A stretch of 64,000 nt of DNA from Niallia taxi (GTDB taxonomy: Bacteria; Bacillota; Bacilli; Bacillales; Cytobacillaceae), in the NCBI RefSeq assembly GCF_004005475.1, contig NZ_RZTZ01000015.1, positions 36,162-100,161 of the forward strand, written 5' to 3'. Positions 34,150-42,584 of the stretch are shown in pieces. A model generated the notes under the pieces. It was not told the origin of the DNA and ran no database searches. It saw only the letters and a list, made by a program, of their open reading frames with translations. The position numbers were made by a program, and so were the translations under genes. Position 1 is the first letter of the stretch. Each line of letters opens with the position of its first letter.

Positions 34150-34205
34150 AGGAATATAGTATAATAAATAATAGATAAAAGTCGAAGATTGGTGGTTTAT
34201 TAGAG

Positions 34206-35162
34206 ATGGATAATCGTTTATTGGCTGAATGGTATGAGGAAGAAGTCACTATCTTTAAAACAGAAATGGATAATAAAGACTACAGTACGTTTACAATGGA
34301 GAACTATGTACGCGATATATACTTGTTTTTAGAATTTATGACACGTAAAAAACAAGAAAAAGTAGAATTGAATGATGTGAAGAAGCTACATATTACCCTT
34401 TTTATGAATGAATTGAAAACGAAGCGAGGCAATAGTGCCACATCAAGGAATAGACGACTGACGGCATTAAGATCGTTTTTTAAGTGCTTGATGGATTACG
34501 AGCTACTTCATAAAAACATTGCTGCTGAATTAGAAAGTGCAAAGGAACAAAAAGGGAAATTGCCGAGTTATTTAGAAAAGGATGAGCTGAAGGCATTTTT
34601 TGATATGATCAGTATTGTATCGCAAAAGCAGCATCAAAGAAGAAATAAGGTGATGATGGGCTTGATGGCTTTTGCTGGCTTGCGCGTTTCCGAGATACAT
34701 ATATTGAATATCTCCTCGATTCAAACTGGAAAAAGAGGACTGCAGGTGTTAGGGAAAGGGAATAAAACGAGATATATTCCGTTGCCTATAAAGCTTTATG
34801 AGGAGTTAATGACTTATATAAAGGAAGATAGAATTCTACCGATGCGAGGAAATGAGGACGCCTTGTTTATCTCAAGACGAGGAAAAAGAATTTCTAGAAG
34901 ACGGATACAGGAAATAACAGAGCGAATCTGCGACAGTATTGAACAGGAATACCCAGAATACAATTGGAAGCAAAAGTCTATTTCCAGCCATAAGCTGAGA
35001 CATAGCTTTGCAACACACCTCGTGAGGGACGGAAGAGATATTCGTACCATTCAAGAGCTGTTAGGACACACCAATTTAAACACAACCCAAAAATATACAC
35101 ATGTGTCTGATAATCAAAAGGAAAAAGCAATGGAAATGGAGTTGTCAGATTACTTTTATTAA
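34206..35162 (+). CDS. Tyrosine recombinase/integrase (XerC/XerD-like)
   Basis: 318-aa site-specific recombinase. The N-terminal SAM-like core-binding domain (about residues 15-105) precedes the catalytic domain with all active-site residues: Arg160 (GLRVSE), Lys in GKGNKTR, His262 and Arg265 (HKLRH), His288 (LGHTN) and nucleophile Tyr297 (KYTHV). It looks intact. It is not next to the usual housekeeping xerC/codV or xerD/ripX neighbours (clpY, fur), so it may be a third Xer-type enzyme or a remnant of a mobile element. No phage genes surround it. An 18/19-bp direct repeat flanks the next gene (35171-35189, 35717-35735). Confidence 0.9.
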   Translation: MDNRLLAEWYEEEVTIFKTEMDNKDYSTFTMENYVRDIYLFLEFMTRKKQEKVELNDVKKLHITLFMNELKTKRGNSATSRNRRLTALRSFFKCLMDYELLHKNIAAELESAKEQKGKLPSYLEKDELKAFFDMISIVSQKQHQRRNKVMMGLMAFAGLRVSEIHILNISSIQTGKRGLQVLGKGNKTRYIPLPIKLYEELMTYIKEDRILPMRGNEDALFISRRGKRISRRRIQEITERICDSIEQEYPEYNWKQKSISSHKLRHSFATHLVRDGRDIRTIQELLGHTNLNTTQKYTHVSDNQKEKAMEMELSDYFY

Positions 35163-35170
35163 GAAACAAT

Positions 35171-35735
35171 AATTATATTATGTAAACTAATTAAAAATCC
35201 TCTTGGCAAACATACTTTCTTCCTATATGAATATGCATAGTAATAGACATGAAGAGAAGGAAGTGTGAGCAATGCCTAGTAAAAAACATAGTGTAGTTGT
35301 TAAAGCACCGCTTGAAAAAGTCTGGGATTTTGTCAGGTCGATGGATAATTGGGCTCCGTTAGTTCCTGGTTATATTCAGCATCAGATCATCTCTGATTTA
35401 GTTTCAACATGGGAGTTTAAGACAGATATCGGCTTCATAAAGAAAAAAATATCTTTACGAATTGATATACTGAAATGGGAGGAGCCATCTCAAGTTTCTT
35501 TTAAGCTGACAGGAATAAATGAAAAATTTATCGGGAGTGGTTATTTTTCAGCACAGCAGGTTGGAGAAATGCAAACGAAAATGACTGGTTACTTAGAAAT
35601 TAACGCATTTGGTACATTTGCCCCGATGGTTAATAGTGTGCTTGAGCCGAAATTAGATGAAATTACGCAGGAATTAACAATAGAGGTTTGTAAAGCAATT
35701 GAACAAAGGTAATTATAATTATATTATGTTAACTA
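35171..35735. repeat. 19-bp direct repeat flanking the SRPBCC gene
   Basis: AATTATATTATGTAAACTA (35171-35189) recurs with one difference at 35717-35735, 546 bp apart, on either side of one gene and just after the recombinase stop codon. Confidence 0.6.
35272..35712 (+). CDS. SRPBCC-fold protein (CoxG-like)
   Basis: 146-aa START/Bet v1-fold protein. The opening SVVVKAPLEKVWDFVRSMDNWAPLVPGY is the typical first strand and helix, and the long C-terminal helix (SVLEPKLDEITQELTIEVCKAI) closes the cavity. GINEKFIGSGYFS and MTGYLEINAFG resemble CoxG-type carbon monoxide dehydrogenase accessory proteins. No other cox genes are near, so that role is not implied; a hydrophobic-ligand binding function is likely. 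GAAGGAAGTGTG precedes ATG 35272. Confidence 0.78.
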   Translation: MPSKKHSVVVKAPLEKVWDFVRSMDNWAPLVPGYIQHQIISDLVSTWEFKTDIGFIKKKISLRIDILKWEEPSQVSFKLTGINEKFIGSGYFSAQQVGEMQTKMTGYLEINAFGTFAPMVNSVLEPKLDEITQELTIEVCKAIEQR

Positions 35736-35856
35736 GAATTATAGCTTCTGACTGACAAGCTTATGATAAAAGCTTTCTAAGTAATTCATCCCTATTTACC
35801 ATATTTTTCATCTTTTCTTTGTGAGAAAAGCACTAGGAAAAAAGGTTTAATGACGC

Positions 35857-35862
35857 TATAAT
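35857..35862 (+). promoter_or_regulatory. -10 element upstream of the riboswitch
   Basis: TATAAT at 35857-35862. No good -35 hexamer is seen at 16-18 bp. A start near 35869 would begin the RNA shortly before the aptamer. Confidence 0.45.
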
Positions 35863-35883
35863 ATAGGTAACTAAAATATATCT

Positions 35884-35966
35884 GAAAAGGGCAAACTTGT
35901 TGAAAAGCAAGGACGCAAAGCTATGGGCCTAACCGTTTATAAAAACGAATGGCTGCCAGGCTGCCA
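35884..35966 (+). promoter_or_regulatory. Cyclic di-GMP-I (GEMM-I) riboswitch aptamer
   Basis: The sequence carries the conserved GEMM-I blocks in order: AGGGCAAAC, a GAAA-type tetraloop helix (TTGTTGAAAAGCAA), GGACGCAAAGC, GGGCCTAA, a second variable helix (CCGTTTATAAAAACG), and TGGCTGCCAGGCTGCC. The G immediately before GCAAA that pairs with ligand in c-di-GMP aptamers is present, arguing for c-di-GMP rather than the cGAMP variant. It lies directly upstream of the secreted-protein gene at 36016, with an expression platform that sequesters the ribosome site. Confidence 0.88.
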
Positions 35967-35967
35967 G

Positions 35968-36009
35968 ACTTCTCCTTTGGATTGGTCTAGGCTTTTCTAA
36001 AGGAGAAGT
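35968..36009 (+). promoter_or_regulatory. Shine-Dalgarno-sequestering hairpin (riboswitch expression platform)
   Basis: ACTTCTCCTTT (35968-35978) is an 11-bp perfect complement of AAAGGAGAAGT (35999-36009), which contains the ribosome site for ATG 36016. A competing pairing, CCAGAC (35964-35969) with GTCTAGG (35985-35991, one bulge), would open it. No T tract follows, so control should be translational. Confidence 0.75.
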
Positions 36010-36015
36010 ATAAGA

Positions 36016-36888
36016 ATGAAGAAACTAGCAATTTTAATTTTGGTGGTGGGCTTAATGCTACCTTCTATCCATACAAATGCTGCTGCAAACAGCAAAACAA
36101 ATGCAACCTGGATCTGGAATCCATGGGCACTAACAACCGCAGCCGGACAAAATAAAGTCATTAATTTTCTTGTGAAAAATAGTGTGACAGACGTCTATCT
36201 GCAAATTGACCAAGAGGTTGAACGGAAAACATATCAACAGTTTATTGCTAAAGCAACTACAAACAATATCAGTGTTCATGCATTAGACGGTGCTTCGAAA
36301 TGGGCATTGGCAGGCGGACAAGCATATGCGGACAGCATGTTTACTTGGCTAAAGAATTACCAAAAGAACAGTGCTGCTAATCAACGCTTCAGTGGTGTAC
36401 ATCTTGATGTTGAACCGTATATATTGACAGAATGGAACACAGACAGAGATGATGTTGTACTAGCTTATCAGAAGCTAATTAAGCGTAGTAGTCAGTTAAG
36501 CACTAATTTAAGCTTAGAATTAAGTATTGATATGCCATTTTGGTTTGATGAAATTACATTTGCCAACACATATGGAAAAAGCAATCTTGCAAAATGGGCA
36601 ATTAAAAACACAGATTCTGTCACAATTATGGCATACCGAAATACAGCAACAGGTGCAAACGGCATTAATTCACTTGTGAAAACAGAAGTACAGTATGCGA
36701 AGGATGCAGGAAAAACAATCAATATTGGTGTTGAAACTGGTGAGTCAGAAGAGGGATCCAATATCAGCTTTTATGAAAAAAGTAAAACATATATGAAAAA
36801 CGAGCTTGCAAAAGTAGCAAAAGCATATCCGCAAGAAAATGTTAATCTTGCTGTCCATTATATTGATACATGGATGCAAATGAAGTAA
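36016..36888 (+). CDS. Secreted TIM-barrel-like protein under c-di-GMP riboswitch control
   Basis: 290-aa exported protein with a clear signal peptide (basic MKK, hydrophobic residues 4-17, likely cleavage after the Ala run near 22-24). The mature part looks like a (beta/alpha)8 barrel: ATWIWNPW, TDVYLQID, VHALDG, GVHLDVEPY with acidic Asp131 and Glu133, LSIDMPFW, VTIMAYR and NIGVETG. The LDVEPY motif recalls GH18-like catalytic acids, but I cannot assign a family or substrate. The riboswitch upstream ties its expression to c-di-GMP. A bidirectional terminator follows. Confidence 0.72.
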   Translation: MKKLAILILVVGLMLPSIHTNAAANSKTNATWIWNPWALTTAAGQNKVINFLVKNSVTDVYLQIDQEVERKTYQQFIAKATTNNISVHALDGASKWALAGGQAYADSMFTWLKNYQKNSAANQRFSGVHLDVEPYILTEWNTDRDDVVLAYQKLIKRSSQLSTNLSLELSIDMPFWFDEITFANTYGKSNLAKWAIKNTDSVTIMAYRNTATGANGINSLVKTEVQYAKDAGKTINIGVETGESEEGSNISFYEKSKTYMKNELAKVAKAYPQENVNLAVHYIDTWMQMK

Positions 36889-36890
36889 AA

Positions 36891-36917
36891 AAGGACCTTA
36901 ATAAAGGTCCTTTTTCT
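36891..36917. terminator. Bidirectional terminator
   Basis: AAGGACCTT (36891-36899) and AAGGTCCTT (36904-36912) form a 9-bp perfect stem with TTT on the right and an A run on the left. It serves both convergent genes. Confidence 0.88.
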
Positions 36918-36920
36918 TAT

Positions 36921-37919
36921 TTATCCTTTTATATTTGCAATAATTCTGCCGCGGATTCCGCCTTGCAGAATGGTTGGCAAAAGCTCTGGAAGTTCATCTA
37001 GTGAAACCTCTTTGGCGATAAATGGAGTTAAGTCATCGATTTTTAAGTCGGAGGCAACTCGTTCCCACACTTTCAGCCTTGTCTCCATCGGACAATAAAC
37101 CGAGTCTATACCTAATATATTAACGCCTCTTAATATAAACGGATAAACGGATGTTGGCACATCTCCGCCACCAGTTAAGCCGCTAACAGCCACAGAGCCG
37201 TTATATTGCAGTTTGCTTGCGATAGCTGCTAATGTAGCTCCACCAACAGGATCGATTGCCCCAGCCCATTCCTGCTTATCTAATGTCTTTAGATTGCCAT
37301 TATAAACCTCATCTCTGGCAATAATGCTGCCAGCACCAATAGCTGTTAAATATTCATGCTCCGATTCCTTGCCTGTACTAGCTTCCACGTTATAGCCGAG
37401 CTTTGCAAGCATCGCAACACCGAAGCTTCCAACACCGCCTGTTGCTCCTGTTACAAGCACTTTCCCATTTTCAGGCTTCAAGCCATTTTCTTCTAGGCGC
37501 AATACCGATAATGCAGCAGTGAAGCCAGCTGTTCCAATAATCATCGCTTCTTTTAATGAAAGACCTTCTGGAAGCGGCACAATATAATCTGCCGGGATAT
37601 TTGCGTATTGACTATAACCGCCACTGTGAGATACACCAATTTCATAGCTGGTTGCAATCACTTTATCTCCCGTTTGGTAACGATCATCGTCCGATTCGAC
37701 AACAACACCTGCTAAATCAATACCAGGGATATGTGGATAGGAACGAACGATTTTTCCGTTTGGCACACTCGCGAGACCATCTTTATAATTGATTCCAGAA
37801 TAATGCACTTCTATTAATACATTGCCTTTAGACAGCTTGTCTAAGTTTACTTGTTCTACACGCAAAGAAAAATCTTCGTCTTGTTTATTTACTACAACTG
37901 CTTTAAATGTATCTATCAT
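36921..37919 (-). CDS. YhfP-like zinc-free MDR oxidoreductase (acryloyl-CoA reductase/quinone oxidoreductase type)
   Basis: 332-aa medium-chain dehydrogenase/reductase, closely similar to B. subtilis YhfP. Segments are FKAVVVNK, VHYSGINYKDGLASVPNGKIVRSYP, PGIDLAGVVV, GTAGFTAALSVLRLEENGL, the cofactor motif VTGATGGVGS, EASTGKESEHEYL, AIDPVGG and LLGID-like ILGIDSVYCPMETR. It should be an NADPH-dependent reductase of enones or acyl-CoA. The listed longer frame begins at a GTG inside the ribosome site GAGGTG; ATG 37919, six bases further, is the better start. Confidence 0.87.
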   Translation of the reverse strand: MIDTFKAVVVNKQDEDFSLRVEQVNLDKLSKGNVLIEVHYSGINYKDGLASVPNGKIVRSYPHIPGIDLAGVVVESDDDRYQTGDKVIATSYEIGVSHSGGYSQYANIPADYIVPLPEGLSLKEAMIIGTAGFTAALSVLRLEENGLKPENGKVLVTGATGGVGSFGVAMLAKLGYNVEASTGKESEHEYLTAIGAGSIIARDEVYNGNLKTLDKQEWAGAIDPVGGATLAAIASKLQYNGSVAVSGLTGGGDVPTSVYPFILRGVNILGIDSVYCPMETRLKVWERVASDLKIDDLTPFIAKEVSLDELPELLPTILQGGIRGRIIANIKG

Positions 37920-38207
37920 TATGTTCACCTCGGTGTCATCTTATCATTTTTTTTTGTGCATGGTCAAAATATCCAACTTGGCTATATACGAATAATACAT
38001 GTTATTAGCATGGAACGCCACTATAGGGTGACTGAACATCATACATTGCCAAGGAAGCAGCTGCTTATTTTTATACACTACGAGTCGAGTGATCTTAGGC
38101 CTATCTTGGGTTTGAGCATAAAATAGAGGAAGCTATCTTTCGATTAATTATCCACACGTATTTCCCTTTTTCTTAAAGGTTTCAATAACCTCTTAAAAAT
38201 GTATTTT
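37920..38207. other. Intergenic region before the MBL gene
   Basis: About 290 bp holding the minus-strand gene's ribosome site. A short open frame (about 38 codons from ATG 38009) has no ribosome site. There is also AT-rich sequence, and nothing else can be supported. Confidence 0.45.
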
Positions 38208-38236
38208 TTGTGTCAAATTAAAATGTTAGGTAATAC
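38208..38236 (+). promoter_or_regulatory. Sigma-A promoter with overlapping palindrome
   Basis: TTGTGT (38208-38213), 17 bp, TAATAC (38231-38236). The -10 lies inside the small palindrome TTAGGTAATACTAA (38226-38239), a possible operator. Confidence 0.5.
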
Positions 38237-38260
38237 TAACTGAAAAAAGGAGACATCTAC

Positions 38261-39034
38261 ATGAAAATAGCAAGTGATGTTTATGGATATAAAACAGCTA
38301 TCGCCAATATAGCACTAGTAGGAGGATTAGGGAAGGACAAGCAAGATTGGGTATTGGTCGATGCAGGCATACCATATTCCGCTAAATTTATTTTGCAATA
38401 TGCTAAATCATTATTCGGTAAAAAAAAACCAATAGCAATCATCTTGACACATGGCCATTTTGATCATATCGGTGCATTGGAAACATTGCTGCATGAGTGG
38501 GATGTGCCGATATATGCCCATAGCGAGGAAATGTCCTATTTAACGGGAGAAGAGGTTTATCCAAGACCAACACCATTTGTTGTGAAGGGCGTTATGTCGT
38601 TTTTGTCGCCGTTTTATCCTCGTGATGGTATTCAGCTACATTCTAACCTGAAAGTACTACAGTCAGGAGAAGAGCTGAATTTCATGGAGGGGTGGGAGTG
38701 TATCCATACACCAGGACACACAAAAGGCCATATATCCTTATACAGAAAAGAGGACGGACTGCTGTTGGCTGGTGATGCCTTCGTTACTGTTAAACAAGAA
38801 TCCTTATTCGCGGTATTAACACAGAAAGAGGAGCTGCATGGACCACCAGCGTATTTCACTCCAAACAGAGCGGAAAGCAGAGAGTCTATCATGAAGCTGG
38901 CAAAACTGGAGCCGAGCATTATCTATACAGGACATGGCAAACCACTTTATGGGAAAGAACAGATTGCCAAAGGACTTTATCGACTCATCCGCCATTATGA
39001 TGTAGGCTTTGCAGAATCACCAACTATAGTATAG
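38261..39034 (+). CDS. Metallo-beta-lactamase-fold hydrolase
   Basis: 257-aa MBL-fold protein. The metal site is complete: THGHFDHIG (HxHxDH), HTPGHTKGH, GDAF (Asp) and YTGHGKPL (His). It resembles glyoxalase II-like and quorum-quenching-type hydrolases of Bacillus; no specific substrate can be read. The strong AAAAGGAGA ribosome site is six bases before ATG. A long perfect hairpin terminator follows. Confidence 0.87.
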   Translation: MKIASDVYGYKTAIANIALVGGLGKDKQDWVLVDAGIPYSAKFILQYAKSLFGKKKPIAIILTHGHFDHIGALETLLHEWDVPIYAHSEEMSYLTGEEVYPRPTPFVVKGVMSFLSPFYPRDGIQLHSNLKVLQSGEELNFMEGWECIHTPGHTKGHISLYRKEDGLLLAGDAFVTVKQESLFAVLTQKEELHGPPAYFTPNRAESRESIMKLAKLEPSIIYTGHGKPLYGKEQIAKGLYRLIRHYDVGFAESPTIV

Positions 39035-39078
39035 TAAATATTTTTAATGCCATTTCTAGCATTGACTATGTAAGATAA

Positions 39079-39131
39079 ACGGAACTAGCGTGCAATCATT
39101 TGAAATATTGCATACTAGTTCCGTTTTTTTG
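39079..39131 (+). terminator. Strong terminator of the MBL gene
   Basis: ACGGAACTAG (39079-39088) with CTAGTTCCGT (39115-39124), extended across a CG/TA mismatch by TGCAAT/ATTGCA. Seven T follow. Confidence 0.9.
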
Positions 39132-39348
39132 GCTTGTAATGGATAAAAGGAGAGAGAGTTTTCGTTTTGTCCGTGGGTAAGTGATGAACATAATATAAAG
39201 GTATTATAATAGATAGAAAAATGACTAGTCTTTTAATTTACTTACTTTTTCATAAAGTATTTTCATGGAAAGATATATTACTTTATTCACTGCGTTATTC
39301 ATGTTACTCTATTAATTTAGTAGAACATATAGTTAAGGAGCAATACGA
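39132..39348. other. Promoter region of exoA
   Basis: AT-rich stretch with -10-like TATAAT (39205-39210) and a weak -35 TGATGA 17 bp before it. A short palindrome TACTTT/AAAGTA lies near 39243-39259. Confidence 0.35.
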
Positions 39349-40104
39349 ATGAAGCTAGTAACATGGAATGTTAATGGAATTAGAGCTTGTGTTAAAAAGG
39401 GCTTTTTAGATTTTTTTCATGAAATAGATGCTGATATTTTTTGTATACAAGAATCGAAGCTGCAAGAAGGGCAGATTCAATTAGATTTAGAGGGGTATCA
39501 TCAATTTTGGAATTATGCGGAGCGTAAAGGGTACTCGGGAACGGCTGTCTTTACTAAACAGAAGCCGTTAAGTGTCAAATATGGTATAGGTGAGGATTTT
39601 GAAGAGCTGGAAGGACGCGCGATTACTTTAGAGTTTCCTGAATTTTATTTGCTGAATGTATATACGCCTAACTCTAAACGAGATTTAAGCCGCTTGCCAT
39701 ATAGAATAGAATGGGAAAAGCAGTTAAAGATGTATATTCAAGCACTTGATGAGAAGAAACCAGTCATTTACTGTGGAGACTTAAATGTAGCCCACCAGGA
39801 AATTGATTTAAAAAATGCTAGATCTAACCTTGGAAACTCTGGGTTTACAATGGAAGAGCGAGGCGAAATGACAAGCCTACTTGAAGCAGGATTCATTGAC
39901 AGCTTCCGTTATCTATATCCAGATAGAGGAGATGTATACACATGGTGGTCATACATGGCGAAGGTCAGAGAGCGGAATATTGGTTGGAGAATCGATTATT
40001 TCATCCTTTCTGAACGCTTGAAGGACCTGCTTGTCGATACAGAAATACATTGTAATGTGTTAGGAAGCGACCATTGTCCAGTAATGCTGGAAATTAATAT
40101 GTAA
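39349..40104 (+). CDS. exoA: Exodeoxyribonuclease III (ExoA)
   Basis: 251-aa apurinic/apyrimidinic endonuclease and 3' exonuclease of base-excision repair, the usual length for B. subtilis ExoA (252 aa). Signature residues are WNVNGIRA, IQESKLQ (metal Glu), GYSGTAVF, GDLNVAH (Asp and Asn of the active site), NSGFTMEERG, TWWSYM, NIGWRIDYF and the C-terminal GSDHCPV catalytic His. AAGGAGC precedes the ATG. It is monocistronic with a terminator at 40111. Confidence 0.96.
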   Translation: MKLVTWNVNGIRACVKKGFLDFFHEIDADIFCIQESKLQEGQIQLDLEGYHQFWNYAERKGYSGTAVFTKQKPLSVKYGIGEDFEELEGRAITLEFPEFYLLNVYTPNSKRDLSRLPYRIEWEKQLKMYIQALDEKKPVIYCGDLNVAHQEIDLKNARSNLGNSGFTMEERGEMTSLLEAGFIDSFRYLYPDRGDVYTWWSYMAKVRERNIGWRIDYFILSERLKDLLVDTEIHCNVLGSDHCPVMLEINM

Positions 40105-40110
40105 GTAGAG

Positions 40111-40140
40111 GCTCAAGCTGTGTATCGCTTGAGCTTTTTC
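40111..40140 (+). terminator. Terminator of exoA
   Basis: GCTCAAGC (40111-40118) pairs with GCTTGAGC (40127-40134), followed by TTTTTC. Confidence 0.85.
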
Positions 40141-40168
40141 TTATGAGCAAAAATTTCGGTAATACATA

Positions 40169-40223
40169 TTGACTGTTCATCAGTTTAGCAGTAAACTGAA
40201 AATATAAGTTAAGTACTAAACTG
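40169..40223 (+). promoter_or_regulatory. Promoter with two MarR-type operators
   Basis: TTGACT (40169-40174), 17 bp, TAAACT (40192-40197). The perfect palindrome CAGTTTAGCAGTAAACTG (40181-40198) covers the -10. A second imperfect copy, AAGTTAAGTACTAAACTG (40206-40223), is centred 25 bp downstream. Autorepression by the adjacent MarR protein is likely. Confidence 0.72.
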
Positions 40224-40246
40224 AGAAATGACAAGGTGAATGAACA

Positions 40247-40666
40247 ATGAAAACCAAAAGGAATACAAGGCTAGGTGTCTTATTATGGTTCCGTTTATCT
40301 AGGTTTTATAACAAAAGCAACAGAAAAAGCAATCAGCATTTAAAGGAATTTGGGTTAAATGTCGCCCAGCTCGATATGATTGCCCAAATAGGTCAAACTA
40401 ATTCCATCTCACAGCAGGAGCTTGCAGACAAACTGCTTGTGTCAAAAGGAAACATAACACAGCTCCTGAAAAAAATGGAGGAGCAGGGTTTGATTGAAAG
40501 AAGGCAGGAATGGAAAACGAAATACGTTTCCTTGACGGAAAAAGGCCAAAACCTGTATCGTGATGCCATTCCTAAACAAGAGGAGTTTCAAGCAGCACAG
40601 TTTGAAGCATTAACAGAAGCAGAAATGAAGCAGTTACTTGGACTGCTGAAAAAAATTCAGAAATAG
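40247..40666 (+). CDS. MarR-family transcriptional regulator
   Basis: 139-aa winged-helix regulator. The helix-turn-helix spans about residues 55-85 (ISQQELADKLLVSKGNITQLLKKMEEQGLIERR), followed by the wing KTKYVSLTEKGQNLY. It is 17 bp upstream of a ring-cleaving dioxygenase, the arrangement of MhqR-type regulators that sense quinones or phenolics in Bacillus. It has no cysteine, so an OhrR-style thiol switch is excluded. The two palindromes upstream are its probable sites and do not resemble the B. subtilis MhqR box that I recall. Confidence 0.88.
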   Translation: MKTKRNTRLGVLLWFRLSRFYNKSNRKSNQHLKEFGLNVAQLDMIAQIGQTNSISQQELADKLLVSKGNITQLLKKMEEQGLIERRQEWKTKYVSLTEKGQNLYRDAIPKQEEFQAAQFEALTEAEMKQLLGLLKKIQK

Positions 40667-40683
40667 AAAGAAGGAAAAAAACA

Positions 40684-41661
40684 ATGATGTTTAAAGGTAT
40701 CCATCATGTTTCAGCAATGACATCAAAAGCAGCACAAAACTATGACTTTTATACAAGGGTATTAGGCATGCGTCTAATTAAAAAAACAGTTAATCAAGAT
40801 GATACATCTGTTTATCATTTATTTTATGGGGATGAAAAAGGTAATCCAGGCACAGAGCTTACTTTCTTTGAAATTCCGAACCTTGCTCCAAACAGAGAAG
40901 GTGTGAGTAGTATTTCAGCACTGTCGCTGCGTGTTCCGAGTGATGATTCCTTACAATATTGGGTGGAGCGATTTGATGAATTGCAAGTTTCTCATGGAGA
41001 GATAATGGAGCGTGCTGGGCGTAAGGCGTTGGAATTCCGTGATTTTGAAAGTCAGCGCTTCTTCCTCGTGTCAGATGAACATAATGAAGGCGTTAAGGCA
41101 GGTACACCATGGAAAAAAGGACCAATTCCATTAGAGCATGCCATTGTTGGACTTGGACCAGTGCAATTGACAGTGCGTAAACCACAGCCAACAATCCGTG
41201 TTTTAACAGAGATTATGGGTTTTCGTGCTAGCGGCCAATTTTCTTCTCATCTAGAAAATCAGCCAGATATTCTTGTTTTTGAAACAGGTGAAGGTGGCAG
41301 TGGTGCAGAGGTTCATGTTGAGGAAAGAACAGATCTGCCGGTACAGCGTCTTGGCAGAGGCGGAGTTCATCATGTTGCTTTCCGTGTTGATGATGAGGAA
41401 GAGCTGTATGAATGGATAAATAAAGTAAATGAATCGAGATTTCAAAACTCTGGTTTCGTTGACCGCTTCTATTTTAAATCTCTTTATTTCAGAGAGCCTA
41501 ATGGGATTTTATTTGAGCTTGCGACAGACGGACCAGGCTTTGATACAGATGAGCATATCGACCATCTTGGTGAATCGTTGGCACTGCCGCCGTTCTTAGA
41601 GCCGCAGCGAGCAGAAATTGAAGCGAGACTTAAACCCCTCGACACATCACTTGACCAATAA
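40684..41661 (+). CDS. MhqO/MhqA-type ring-cleaving dioxygenase (glyoxalase/VOC superfamily)
   Basis: 325-aa two-module VOC protein. Each half starts with a metal-His strand: GIHHVSAMT near residue 5 and VQLTVRKP near 159 with later GGVHHVAFRV. NQDDTSVYHLFYGDEKGNPGTELTFFEIP and YFREPNGILFELATDGPGF (Glu ligand) are conserved in Bacillus MhqA, MhqE and MhqO. These act in resistance to quinones and aromatic electrophiles. It is co-transcribed with the MarR gene. AAGGA precedes the first of two ATGs; the second (40687) could also be used. Confidence 0.9.
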   Translation: MMFKGIHHVSAMTSKAAQNYDFYTRVLGMRLIKKTVNQDDTSVYHLFYGDEKGNPGTELTFFEIPNLAPNREGVSSISALSLRVPSDDSLQYWVERFDELQVSHGEIMERAGRKALEFRDFESQRFFLVSDEHNEGVKAGTPWKKGPIPLEHAIVGLGPVQLTVRKPQPTIRVLTEIMGFRASGQFSSHLENQPDILVFETGEGGSGAEVHVEERTDLPVQRLGRGGVHHVAFRVDDEEELYEWINKVNESRFQNSGFVDRFYFKSLYFREPNGILFELATDGPGFDTDEHIDHLGESLALPPFLEPQRAEIEARLKPLDTSLDQ

Positions 41662-41667
41662 TTAAGC

Positions 41668-41697
41668 GGGGAGGCAATAGGACCTCCTCTTTTTTGC
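41668..41697 (+). terminator. Terminator of the marR-dioxygenase operon
   Basis: GGGGAGG (41668-41674) pairs with CCTCCTC (41683-41689) with one wobble, then TTTTTT. Confidence 0.75.
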
Positions 41698-41770
41698 ATG
41701 CAAAAAGCTGTCTATTGGTAGGTCTTATGTTTATAATACTAAGAGAACAGTACTAAGGGGGAAGACGAAA

Positions 41771-42571
41771 ATGAAATGTGTATCTATTGATCTGGACGGC
41801 ACACTTTTGGATGACCAGCACCAGATTTCCGAAAAAAATAGACAAGTAATTCAACAAATGAAGGATAATCATATAGAGGTTATTTTAAATACAGGAAGAC
41901 AGTATGCCGATGTTATTAGAGTTGCAGGTGTAGCTGAGCTAAAGCTGCCTATTTTCTGCTTAAATGGAAGCATGATGTATTCAGAAAGCGGTGAGCTTCT
42001 TTATGAAACAACGCTTGCAGAGGATTTATATTTTGAGCTTTTAGCTAAATTAAAGCCGCTTAATGTTGGCATTCTTGTGTATACGAATAAAGGAGGATTC
42101 CCTGGTACATTGCCTTCATTAAGAGGGAAATCATGGGATGAAATTCAGCAAATGTTTGACAGTCAGGACTATGAAGGTATTGTTGCACAAGAAGACATTA
42201 AGATCTATAAATTAATTGCCGTCGTTAATGAAACAGAAATTGATAAGATTGATACGGTAAAAAACACTCTTAAAGAGATTTCTAGTGTCTCCTTTTCATC
42301 CTCTTTTCCTAATAACTGTGAGATAACATCAAGCACTGCTCAAAAAGGGAAGGCAATAAGACGCTACGAAAACATGAAAAAAATCGTTTTTGATGAAATA
42401 TATTCATTTGGTGATGGAGGAAATGATGTAACACAATTTGAAGTATCGACTAGATCATTCGCCATGGAAAATGCACCGGACGAAATAAAGAAAAGAGCGA
42501 GTGATATAACAAAGAGCAACAACGAGGATGGGGTAGCATATGCTGTCACTGAAATCCTGAAGCTCGTTTAA
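41771..42571 (+). CDS. Cof-type HAD-IIB phosphatase
   Basis: 266-aa haloacid-dehalogenase hydrolase. Motif I is SIDLDGTLLDD (residues 5-15), motif II ILNTGR, motif III the Lys in AQKGKAI and motif IV SFGDGGNDVTQF. The type IIB cap lies between motifs II and III. Such enzymes dephosphorylate sugar phosphates, FMN or PLP. A strong AAGGGGGAAG ribosome site precedes it. Single gene with terminator. Confidence 0.9.
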   Translation: MKCVSIDLDGTLLDDQHQISEKNRQVIQQMKDNHIEVILNTGRQYADVIRVAGVAELKLPIFCLNGSMMYSESGELLYETTLAEDLYFELLAKLKPLNVGILVYTNKGGFPGTLPSLRGKSWDEIQQMFDSQDYEGIVAQEDIKIYKLIAVVNETEIDKIDTVKNTLKEISSVSFSSSFPNNCEITSSTAQKGKAIRRYENMKKIVFDEIYSFGDGGNDVTQFEVSTRSFAMENAPDEIKKRASDITKSNNEDGVAYAVTEILKLV

Positions 42572-42584
42572 TTCTTGTATTCCT

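Noticed and set aside
37851..38126. 91-codon plus-strand open frame between the YhfP-like and MBL genes
   Set aside because: Half of it is antisense to the YhfP-like gene and there is no ribosome site; codon use is not coding-like.
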